DNA of 64,000 nucleotides, taken from Conoideocrella luteorostrata. Lineage: Eukaryota; Ascomycota; Sordariomycetes; Hypocreales; Clavicipitaceae. Location of the stretch: contig JASWJB010000084.1 of NCBI GenBank assembly GCA_032433595.1, positions 62,001 to 126,000 of the forward strand, read 5' to 3'. Shown here piece after piece: positions 54,135 to 64,000 of the stretch (its first letter is position 1; each line of letters opens with the position of its first letter). The notes beneath the pieces were generated by a model. The model saw only the letters and a program-made list of their open reading frames with translations. It ran no database searches and had not been told where the DNA came from. The translations under genes were made by a program, and so were the position numbers.

Positions 54135-56827
54135 TCATTACAACTCCATTCGCAAAATGCTGCCTAAGTAGCTAATGCATTTCAAATTCGTTGCTAAATG
54201 ATGGAATGGAACTGATGGCCCCCTGACCAGAGATATCCTAGAGCGACGTAAGATCGCACCGAGCACTCGATATAACTAGTAAGCTGCCGGTTCGGCACTC
54301 CATTGCTTGAATAATCTCCTCAGCGTCTGTCTCTCATTCTAGGTCGCCGCGGTGGGTTCGGTCCGTGAAGACGTCTCGCACCATCGATCGCCATCATAGT
54401 CTTCAACGACATTCTGACCGACGTCACCATTGCACAGCTCCAATCGCCCACTTTGGCTTTCTACGGGTTGCAACGTAGCGCATTAATTATAGCCTCAGGA
54501 TGAATGAAACGAAAGAGAGAAAAAACTCTTTTCTGGTATTGTGTACTGTTGTTGGACAACAGAGAGGGAGGGGGGATATCGGAGAGGGAGGAAGGGATAT
54601 CGGAGAGGGAGGAAGGGATGTCGGAGAGGGAGGGAGGGATGTCGGAGAAGGAGGAAGGGATATCGGAGACGGAGGGAGGGATATCGGAGACGGAGGGAAA
54701 GATGTCGGAGAGGTCAGATGGAAAGCCTCAAGCAGCTAAGAAAGAGTGGAAAAGGCAACTATTGTGAGGGGTATAAACGGAGGCATTTTGGAAGAAATTG
54801 GAAGGATCAGAGCCCAGAACAGTCATCAGAATCATAAGAATCCACAAATTCTGACCTCTTCACTTCTGTTGTATCTCCGCTTTTTTCATTTGACGGAGCC
54901 GGGGGTTTAGCTCATCGGATGCTCGACAAAGAGTACAGACAAGGTTCCAAGCCAACGCTGTGTAACCAACAAGGCTGGTGCTTCGGGTCTACGGGGCTGC
55001 GGGCCTACCCGCGAAGGTCAGACTGTCAGGTTATCTCACGTAGCTAGCCAAGAACATATGGGGACTGCCTATGTTGTACTCAAGCTTGTTTCCTCAGTGT
55101 GTTTGCCCAACAAGGCGATGTGCCGGCGAATTGGCCAGGTCACCCCTGCACGTGTCCACCTTACACCCACACGCACGCTTCAACGGCAAGAGCGGCAGCC
55201 GGCTTCCCGCAGCGGGCTGCGATAACGAAACAGGGGTACGGAGTACGGAGTAATCGGCTGTATTACACCATCCGACGTTGCCCAATCTACTCCGTAACGG
55301 CCAGGGAGTCGCAGACGAAGTCCTTTTGAGAGAGACGCCAAGTTGATGCGCATTGTTCGATAGCCCCAACCGATTGCTTGTGGCTTGAGGATAGACACAT
55401 TTGTTCATACGCCTGCCCTTTTTTCAAGCATATCACAGGCTAGAGTCCTAATCTAATGATTAGGTGACCGAGATTTACAAGTACGTGGCGTTCGATGTAC
55501 GTTGTAAGCCCCTAGCTACAACCACTAAAGTGCTTCTGCCGGCCGGCACTTATAGTGTTACGGCATGAGAGCAAAACTCGATTATTAAGTCCAGCCACAC
55601 TATGCGGGAAATCCCCCCCCCCCCCCCATCCCACCCGAAGGACCAAGCTCCCAAGTCTAATTCCCTTTTGTTGGCCAATTGCTCATGTCCACGCGTGTGC
55701 CAAAGCCGCCGCATTATAATAATAGAGAATGCAAGGTATGGCAAAATAGCCGTTATGGGAGATTACTCAGCGTGACATGATGCTGTGGCCATTGGCTGCC
55801 GAGACTCCGATTAAAAGATACAATCGACTTTCTAAAGATAACGTAGGCACACAATGTACTCCGTATGTCGCTCTATCTTGCAGTCTCCACTTTATTGTCG
55901 ATCCGCTCTTCTAGCATTAATCCAACCAAAACAGCTCGCCTATAAAAACTGCCATGTCAATCTTAGCGCGTGCTATCCGGCAGCTCCGGATCTCTAGATA
56001 CCGACTTCGAAGCTTGGTCCGAGGAAACAGGAGAAGAACAGGGATGCTTATCGAAATCTCAAACACCAATGGCATCACGGGTTCCTCGTGTAGAAGAGTC
56101 GGGCATTATAGCGTTCATTTTAGATCCAAGCTTGCCATCATGATCACCTAGAGCGTAAAGCTCGTCTATCTAGTTCGCTTGCAGCGCATGTTTCTTACAA
56201 TATCATCTCTTGCTTCTGCACTACGTGATATCAGTGTAGATAATACAATGCCATTACACGAGGAGATGCAACACAGTCGCCTCCTATCTTAGCAGCTGGC
56301 ACAGTTGCTCCCTATCTCAGCAGCGGGCGCGCTAGCCACGGCGATCGGCCACGTATACATTATATTGCGTTTACCAAAGAGTAGAGTATTAGATGCAGTA
56401 TTAGATGCAGCACCGGATGGGCTGAGAACCGTGTCGTTGGTTAGATCTCACTGCTCGATAAGCTATGCAGTATATGATAAATGACTTGGAAGATGAGTTT
56501 AACGCATCATAGGTTGAAAAAAAAAACCACGTCCAAGTGAACAAGTGTCATATTGGATGGTAGATAGCCTTGATACACACTGACAGAAAGGAAGTCTCTA
56601 GCTACGCCACAATTCATGTGACGTCAAGACTCTTAATATCTGCTTCATAGTTTTAAGATAAGAGAAATGTATTTAGTTCGCAGTTAGACGTAAATTAATG
56701 GAATGGAAAGTCCGTGTTGATACTCTGGAATTAATCTTTCAATTGCAACCAAGTTATATTGATTCTAGTAACACTTTTTTTGTCCACGAGAATAACCCAT
56801 TTGAAAAAATAAAAAAATAAATTCAAT
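54135..56827. other. Intergenic, upstream of the polyketide synthase
   Basis: No gene is supported. It holds the 21-bp minisatellite, TACGGAGTACGGAGTAAT at 55237-55254, TACTCCGTA at 55288-55296 and a run of C at about 55611-55627. The last 130 bases before 56828 are AT-rich with no open frame, so the synthase does not obviously continue upstream. Confidence 0.45.
54561..54713 (+). repeat. 21-bp minisatellite, about seven copies
   Basis: The units read GGGATATCGGAGAGGGAGGAA, with GATGTCGG and GAGACGG variants. Because 21 is a multiple of three and no stop falls in any plus-strand frame, three overlapping open frames appear. One gives D-I/V-G-E/D-G-G-R repeats, but there is no start context or flanking coding pattern to make it a gene. 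Confidence 0.85.
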
Positions 56828-59800
56828 ATGAATGTCAAGACACCAATCCACCAAGTCTGCTGGACATCGGCCACGCTTTCCAAGGAACCTCTTAACTTTG
56901 GAAAAATCGTGTTCCTACTGGATGACGGGGAACCCTGCGAGAGTCGAGTCTCGTACCAAGGACAGCTGGCCAATGAAGGCTATACAATGACAACTATTAA
57001 CGACGCCTCCAAGATCAGTCCTTTACTAACACCCGATTCCATTGTTGTGCACATTCCGTCTACGGCAACAACCAAGACTAGCGTCTATGAGACGGCGGCT
57101 AGGTCCTGTACTACCTTGGTCACGGCTGCGCAGGTACTGTACAGGCTCAGCCAGCTGGGCGAGAAAAAGGCTTGTAAGCTGTTCTCAGTCATAACCAAGA
57201 GTTGTGATACTGGCCATCTAAGCAACTCCCCACTATACGGCTTGGCACGTATAATCAAAACCGAAATACCGGACATCTTCGGCGGACTCTTTGAAGACGA
57301 TCAAGGGTACTTCCCGTTATCTTCCATTAAAGTATGCACAGGGTCATGACGTCGTCAGGATCTGTGATGGCGTGGCACAGACGGCACTGCTGCGACCGAG
57401 TCAGGATGGCTCGTTCAATGGGAAACAGATGCATTTCAGCGCAGCGGGTTCGTATATCATTACGGGTGGAACGAGAGGCATGGGTCTGGAAATTGCGACT
57501 TGGATGGTCCAACGCGGAGCACGTGTTGTCGTGCTGATATCACGTAGAGGTCTGCCATCGATCAGGGATGATGAGCCGAAAGACAAGGATGCAGTCAAGC
57601 TCGTATCTCGCATCACAGAGCTCAAGGCCTTAGGCGCTACGGTACATGTGCTGGCCATGGACATCGCCAAGTCCGGAGCAGATATTACGCTTCGCCAAGC
57701 CATCGAGGCCATGGGCTTGCCGCCAGTCAAGGGAGTCATCCACGGAGCTGGTGTTGCCGGCTACCACACGCTTGAGCAATGCACACCTGCGGACATGGCC
57801 AACGTGATGGCGCCCAAAGTGCAAGGCGCGTTGAATCTTGACGCTCTGTTTCCACCCGGCGCCCTTGATTTCTTCGTGCTTACGTCGTCAATCGGACAGC
57901 TCGTCGGGTTTCCGGGCCAGCTATCCTACGCGCCTGCCAATGCGTTTCTGGACGCACTGGCAGCGCAGAGAAGACACCATGGTGATAATAGCACGTCGAT
58001 TATATGGACTACCTGGCGGAATGTGGGCTTGGCGGCCCAGAGCAGATCGGCAACACGAATAATTAACAAAGGTATGCTAGCCAGGGGCATTGGCGACGTG
58101 AGCAAAGAAGAGGCTTTTGAGGCTTGGGACCACATTGCGCAACTTGAAACCGATCATGCAGTGGTGGTGCGAGCTTTGGAGCTTGAGGCTGACGAACCGC
58201 CGAGGCATCCAATACTGAGGGACATCACGCCGCGTAAACATGAAACGCGTGAATCCACCGCGGACGAGAGTCTCAGATATCCCGAGCATGCGGTAGCAGT
58301 CATAGGCATGGCTTGCCGAACGGCTGCCGGAGACACTCTAAACGATCTCTGGCAGGTCGTTGAGGCAGGCCAAAGCACGACATGCGAGGTCGATCAGACG
58401 AGATTCCCGACCGCTGCCAGTAAGGGCAGAATGTGGGCGAGCCTGTTATCGGATGTCGAGACATTTGACCACCAGTTCTTCGGCAAATCTAAGCGCGAAG
58501 CATCGGCTCTAGATCCGCATCAACGCATACTGCTCGAAACCACATACCACGCTCTCGAATCAGCAGGCTGGCTGGGCAGTCATCACCAGCCCGAGGCAGA
58601 ACCGGGCAAGACCAATGACCACCATCATACAACCGGTTGCTTCATCGGCATGAATGCACCCGACTACGCTATAAATCTAGCCTGCCATCCATCGTCACCG
58701 TATACCGGCTTCGGCATGCTCCGCTCTTTTGCTGCCGGACGGCTAAGCCATCACTTCGGCTGGACAGGCCCATCGCAGACAATTGACACAGCATGCTCTT
58801 CGGCCATGGTCGCCATTCACCAAGCATGTCGCGCCATTCAAGTGGGCGAATGCACGCGCGCGGTGGCGGGCGGCGCCAACCTGATAACCAACTTGGCTTT
58901 GTTCGATGCTCTTCGGGCAGGCGGGTTTCTCAGCGAGACTGGTGCTTGCAAAACTTTTGATGTACGGGCGGACGGGTACTGCCGCGGAGAGGCCGTAGGC
59001 GTCGTGGTACTCAAGCCACTGAACATGGCGCTGGACGACGGAGATGATATTCAAGGCGTTGTGCTGGCTACTGGCAATAACCAGAATATCAACAGCACCA
59101 GCATTACGAACCCAGTTTTGGAAAGTCAGGTAGCGCTGTGCAAGGAAGTGCTCGCTCGCGCCGAGGTCAAATCAAGCCAGGTGTCATATGTCGAGGCGCA
59201 CGGCACAGGAACCCGTGCCGGCGATCCCGTTGAGGTCGAGGGTATCCGACAAGTTCTTGGAGGGGATTGCAGGCACTCTGAACTACGCATTGGCGCCGTT
59301 AAACCCAATGTCGGGCATGCAGGAGGAGCCTCCGGAGTCGTATCGCTGATCAAAGTCTTGCTGATGATGAGGCACGGCAAGATCCCCCCAGTGGCCCATT
59401 TCGAGACACTGAATCCAAATATTTCAGATCTCAAGCCTGATCAGATGGCTATCGCAACTTCATCGCAAGAGTGGCGAGATGGATTGCGTATCGCATTGGT
59501 GAACAGTTATGGCGCCTCCGGCAACAACGCTGCAGCCATCGTGGCACCTCCGCCTCCACGACTATTGCTGCCGACTCCATCGGCAGCACCCACAGTTTTG
59601 GCCTCGACCTGGCCATTCGTTGTCTCTGCCGCTTCTAGAGCCAGCCTTTTGATGTACTGCAATGAGCTGAAGAAGCAGCTTAACGAGTCTTTGGCTCCTG
59701 AACAGGTTTCTCACTTGGCTTTCGCTTTGGCAACGAGGCCAAATCGTCGCCTCTCGCACGTATTCGGCACAACAGCCACAAGTCGTAAGCAGCTCCAAGC

Positions 59801-62800
59801 ACTTCGCTCTTAATGCACAGTCACTGACATTCTTCAATGCAGTAACCAATCTCGCAGCTCAGCTCTCCGAGCCCGAGAAACATATTGCTGTTCCTCAAAA
59901 ATCCAAACCCGTCGTGATACTTTTTAGCGGGCAGAATGGAAACACAGTGCAGTCAACGAAAGTACTATTTGAAAGCTGTCAGTTGTTCCGAAAGCACTTA
60001 CGCCACTGTGACAAAGTAATGCGGTCACTAGACTTTCCTGGCTTGATGACAGCTGCTCTCCACGGAGTCTACAATGACGGAGATCTTGTTCTCCGTCACG
60101 CTACTATGTTCGCCGTCCAGTACTCCTGCGGCATGTCGTGGATTGAGTCTGGCGTGGATCCCAAGGCAATTTGCGGCCACTCCTTTGGCGAGTGGGCGGC
60201 ATTGACCGTCTCAGGTGCTATAACGCTACATGACGGCGTGAAGCTTGTTACAGGGTATGTGCTCTTCTACTTGTATTCACTCTGGTTTGGGACACGTCGA
60301 AATTTGGCTGTATTGACAAATTCTAACTGGATCACAGTCAGTACAAGCTAGAATCATAAAAGAACATTTCAACTAATTACAGGACATTAACCATCAACTC
60401 AGGCCGCGCAGCCATTATCCAAAAACTCTGGGGCCCTGATACTGGATCCATGATAGCCATAGAGGCAGATTTGATAGAAACTGATACCACCCCTGCTCAG
60501 CACTTGAAGACATTCCTCGAGAAATACTCGGACGCCAATCTCGATATCGCATGTTACAATGGACCGAACAATTATGTCGCAGCGGGTAGTACAGAGGACA
60601 TTGAACTTCTCGGGACTTTCCTAGTCCACGAGAAAGACAAAGGGCAGAAGCTGCGCTTTAAGGTCCTCAGAGGCATGCACGCGTATCACTCTTTCATGGC
60701 TGATTCGATTATCGATGAAAGTGCTAAGCTGTCGGCCTCGATCCAGCTTCAGGTCAGTGTTAATGAGTTTCCCAGGAGGCTCTAAGAGCTTGCTAACCCT
60801 CCTACTTTGCTCCTTAACTCATCCCCTCCGTACGTAGGATCCAATCTTGCCTTTCGAATCCTGCCATAAAGATGTCTGGACCAACTCATGCTCCAACATT
60901 ATTGCCCGCAATACCCGCGAGCCGGTATATTTTGCGCAGGCCATCTCACGCATTACTGGCCGTCTCGGTCAATGCACATTTCTCGAAGCTGGGGTCGGCG
61001 GTCCGATCATAAACATGGCGCGGAACGCACTACCTCATAGCCTGGTGACCCAGCACACCTTCCTAGCCATCGGTGACAAAGATCCAATGCGATCCCTCGC
61101 AGATGCAATCATTGCACTCCGGAAAAGTGGACAGTTGAGCGCACAATTCTGGCCATTTCATTTTAGCCAGCGAGGAGACTACGTACCAGTTCCTTTACCG
61201 CAGTATCAGTTTGAGAAAAACAGGCATTGGGTAGACTACATTGATCCATCAGGAAACAAAGATACCATACATAGTGAGCAAGTGTCGGAAGCGTCCGGAA
61301 TATGCCAGCATTGCTTGAGAGCTACTGATGCTGCCTCCTACATAACTTTAGACAAGTCCCGCAGCCTAGATATAGGCAAGTCTGTTTTTGATATTGACAT
61401 ACGCAGTAGGCGCTACCAGAAAATCGTCGAGGGTCATGCTGTGTTGGGGTCTCCGATATGCCCGGCGGCAGGGTATTTGGAACTGGCTTCGCACGCTGTC
61501 ACCTTACTGTGCGAAGTACAGAAATGCAACGCCGCCCAGGAAATAGAAGTGGAATCTTTATCAATTAAAGCTCCCCTCGGCCTAGATCAACAACGCTCCG
61601 TAATCTTGACCTTGACGAGCAAAGCAGATGGTGTATGGAGTTTCGAGTTGTCCTCTACTATTGAAAAGAACAACAACAACAACAACAGGCTCACATCACA
61701 TGCTACAGGAATCATTTCTCTATCGAGTTGCAGAAACAGAACCAGCCACAATACTGAAGAGGACGAAGACAAGTGGACTCGGGTCTTTAATCTGCTGGAG
61801 AAAGATGTCGACACAGATGCAGTGCGTGGCAAAATGGTGTACAAGGTGTTTAGTGAAATGGCCCAGTATTCGTCATCATATCAAGGATTGCAACACGTGG
61901 CTGGCAAGGGAAGAGAAGGCGCAGGTGATATCACTATGCCGCTGAAGCATCTGGAACCTGCGGCCCAGACGCCCAACAGCAATGTTGCTGACCCGCTAGT
62001 AATGGACAACTTCATGCAAGTAGCGGGTGTATTGGTTCAGTCGCTGCGTGTCGTCAATGAGGAACAGAATAACCACATTGCGCACATCTGCATTGGCATA
62101 GGCTCTGTTCGGCCCCTGAATGGCCTCAAAGGCAAGGGGCAGTACAGAGTTTACACAAACATTACCCGGGAGGACGGCAAAATAACGATACTAGACCTGT
62201 TTGCGTTCGACAAGCAGACTAGGAAAATTATTTGGTCTGCGAAGGGACTGATGTTTCGGAGAGTACCACGCAACTCACTGGTTGAGGCATTGGCCGGAGC
62301 TAATCCAGGCATTGAGCTCAAGCACTCGTTGGATCAGTCAGCTGAGCAATCGCAGCGTCGTGAAACTCATGAAGTTCCGAACGACGGACGGGCAGAACTC
62401 TCCACTACGGTACTGACCAACGTCCAGGATATCCTCAGCAGATCTCTAGACGTTCCAGTGAATGAGATAACTAGCGACGCTTCGGTTGAGGAACTCGGTA
62501 TCGACTCGCTCGTCAGCTCAGAAATCCTGGCCAATATAGCTGACAAATTTAAAATCAACATCACTATGGATGCTTTCATGAGTGTCACGAACGTCCAATC
62601 TTTGTGTAATATCATCTCTATCCGGATTGCCGGCGACAATTCGACTACAAATGAAAAAAATGACCCTCCATCGGCTGCTTCTCTTGAGACAGCGGAATAC
62701 GAAACCACTGAGTGGCAAAGGACAGTGTTTGAGATTCTGAGCAAGTCGCTTGAAGTCCCGATTGCAGAAATCCAGATGGATTCGAAACTTGACGACCTTG

Positions 62801-64000
62801 GCGCTGACTCTCTCGTTGCGGCGGAAATAATAACAAGCCTGAACGTTTCGCTAAGCCTCAATCTGGCATCAAACGAGCTTGCTTTGTTAAATACTGTTGC
62901 ATCCCTTTGTGACTTGATTTCGGATACGTTCAAAGTTACATCAAATCATCAAAGTCGTACAACTAATTCAATTGATACCTCTCCGGTATGCTCAGTTACA
63001 ACAATGGATGATCCACCGACTCCTGACTCAAGCGCAAGCTTCAAGCAGCAAATGCTCCCCAACAAAATCGGCACAGACTCTATGCACAAAGCCTTCCAGA
63101 AAACTCGTCGTAGATTCGATATCCATGCGACAAACTTTCAGCTCACGGGTTACTGGGATCATGTGTACCCAAGACAGCTGAACACGGTCACGGCATTCAT
63201 TGTCAATGCTTTCGACAAACTCGGTTGTCACATTGAGAAGTTCAAAGGAGGAGCGAAGCTCCCACCTATACAAAAGACGCTAACCAAATACAACAGAGAG
63301 ATTCTGCGGCTATGGGAGATCCTTGAAGAGGCTAGCATTGTTGAGAGGATTGGCGAAAACGAGTTTCGACGTGGCTCGATGCCCTTGGGGGGCGACGCAG
63401 CCAACAAGTCTGCCCAGGAGCTTAGCTCGAACCTCATCTTGGATTTCCCCCAATACGCGTCGATGAATGGCCTTCTCGACCTTGTCGGACCGCACCTTGC
63501 GGATTGTCTAACTGGAAAAGTCGACCCAGTTACCCTTCTGTTCGGAAGCAATGAGGGCCGTAGCCTCCTAGAGGACTACTACGCCAATGCGCCAGACCTC
63601 AGGGCTGCAATGCAGGTGCTCTGTGATTTCATTTCAGTGACAATTCGCTCTCAAACTTCTCACGACGCACCTTTTAATATTCTCGAGATCGGTGCTGGAA
63701 CAGGAGGTACTACCAAACTCCTCGTGCCAGTATTGCAAGCCGCCAGAATCCCTTTCACATATACCTACAGTGAGATCTCGGCATCACTGTTAGCGCGTGC
63801 GAAGAAGACTTTCAGAAATTCTGTGGGCATGGAGTTTTTGAAACTCAACATCGAAGAGGAGCCGCCCAAGGAGCTCTTGGGTCGTTACCATATCGTAGTA
63901 TCGAGCAACTGTATACATGCGACGCGCAACCTACAGAGCAGCTTACGCAACATTCGCAAACTAGTGCGACCAGATGGTTGCGTGATGTTGATGGAGGTGA
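56828..64000 (+). CDS. Polyketide synthase KR-KS-AT-PT-ACP-ACP-CMeT (3' end beyond window)
   Basis: About 2,300 residues are visible. A ketoreductase comes first: structural half (LYGLARIIKTEIPDIFGG), then GGTRGMG, SSIGQLVGFPGQLSY and NAF. The ketosynthase follows from about 58286, with the active Cys in DTACSSAM, EAHGTGT and KPNVGHA. The acyltransferase has GHSFGEW near 60175. The product-template/dehydratase-like domain has HAVLGSPICP near 61437 and the Asp of DNFMQ near 62005. Two carrier domains (LGIDSL about 62500, LGADSL about 62800) follow, then a C-methyltransferase with EIGAGTGGTT near 63690, cut by the window end. Introns are 59785-59842, 60255-60382 and 60753-60837. The frame shifts by one base near 57332 inside the ketoreductase. 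No starter-unit (SAT) domain precedes the KS. Product unknown. Confidence 0.85.

Noticed and set aside
54500..54837. Three overlapping frames encoding Gly/Arg/Glu repeats
   Set aside because: They are produced by a 21-bp minisatellite without stops in any frame; no start context or conserved flanks.
57307..57358. 52-nt intron to explain the ketoreductase frame change
   Set aside because: It restores frame but has a weak GTACTT donor and would delete a stretch that looks conserved; kept only as an alternative to a one-base shift.
1..64000. CRISPR array, tRNA or rRNA genes, bacterial-type operons
   Set aside because: None were recognised; gene structure is that of a fungal nuclear genome.

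Overview
The window looks like nuclear DNA of a filamentous ascomycete (Pezizomycotina; Hypocreales-like Sordariomycete is my inference, not proven). The signs are short 45-85 nt introns with GT...CTAAC/CTGAC...AG signals, a 2EXR protein, a Zn2Cys6 regulator, fungal-type multidomain PKS and terpene genes, and gene-poor AT-rich spacers holding degraded repeats. Splice acceptors ending in AAG recur. No tRNA, rRNA or CRISPR array was recognised.

Region by region. (1) 1-11 kb is gene-poor: a 2EXR protein, an unknown minus-strand gene interrupted by one in-frame TAG, an extraordinary micro-exon gene at 5.5-7.3 kb, two diverged direct repeats and a glutathione S-transferase. (2) 12.6-22.7 kb is a four-gene terpenoid cluster: Baeyer-Villiger-type monooxygenase, class I terpene cyclase, DUF2236/MpaB-type oxygenase and cytochrome P450; repeat copies flank the DUF2236 gene. 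(3) 24.3 kb carries an HD-domain hydrolase. (4) 25.8-39.9 kb is a probable catabolic cluster: Gfo/Idh/MocA dehydrogenase, Zn2Cys6 regulator, FAD monooxygenase, aldo-keto reductase, propeller lactonase and MFS sugar porter. Its promoters share a CGGAC core (often ATCGGACAT), so it is probably one regulon. (5) 43-54 kb holds two small secreted-protein genes, a repeat island, a POT peptide transporter, a Tc1/mariner remnant, a 2-oxoglutarate oxygenase with one nonsense codon and a BTB remnant. (6) 56.8-64 kb is the 5' part of a polyketide synthase that begins with a ketoreductase and then reads KS-AT-PT-ACP-ACP-CMeT, running off the window.

The standout is the micro-exon gene. At least sixteen consecutive internal exons of 15-63 nt are all multiples of three and all split in phase 0. 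Eight of them are exactly 21 nt, each encoding one seven-residue heptad with a hydrophobic residue at position 2. Such a gene can skip exons in any combination without losing frame. I do not recognise it as any described family.

Gene models were spliced by eye from donor, branch and acceptor signals, frame continuity and family motifs. No transcript data or searches were available.
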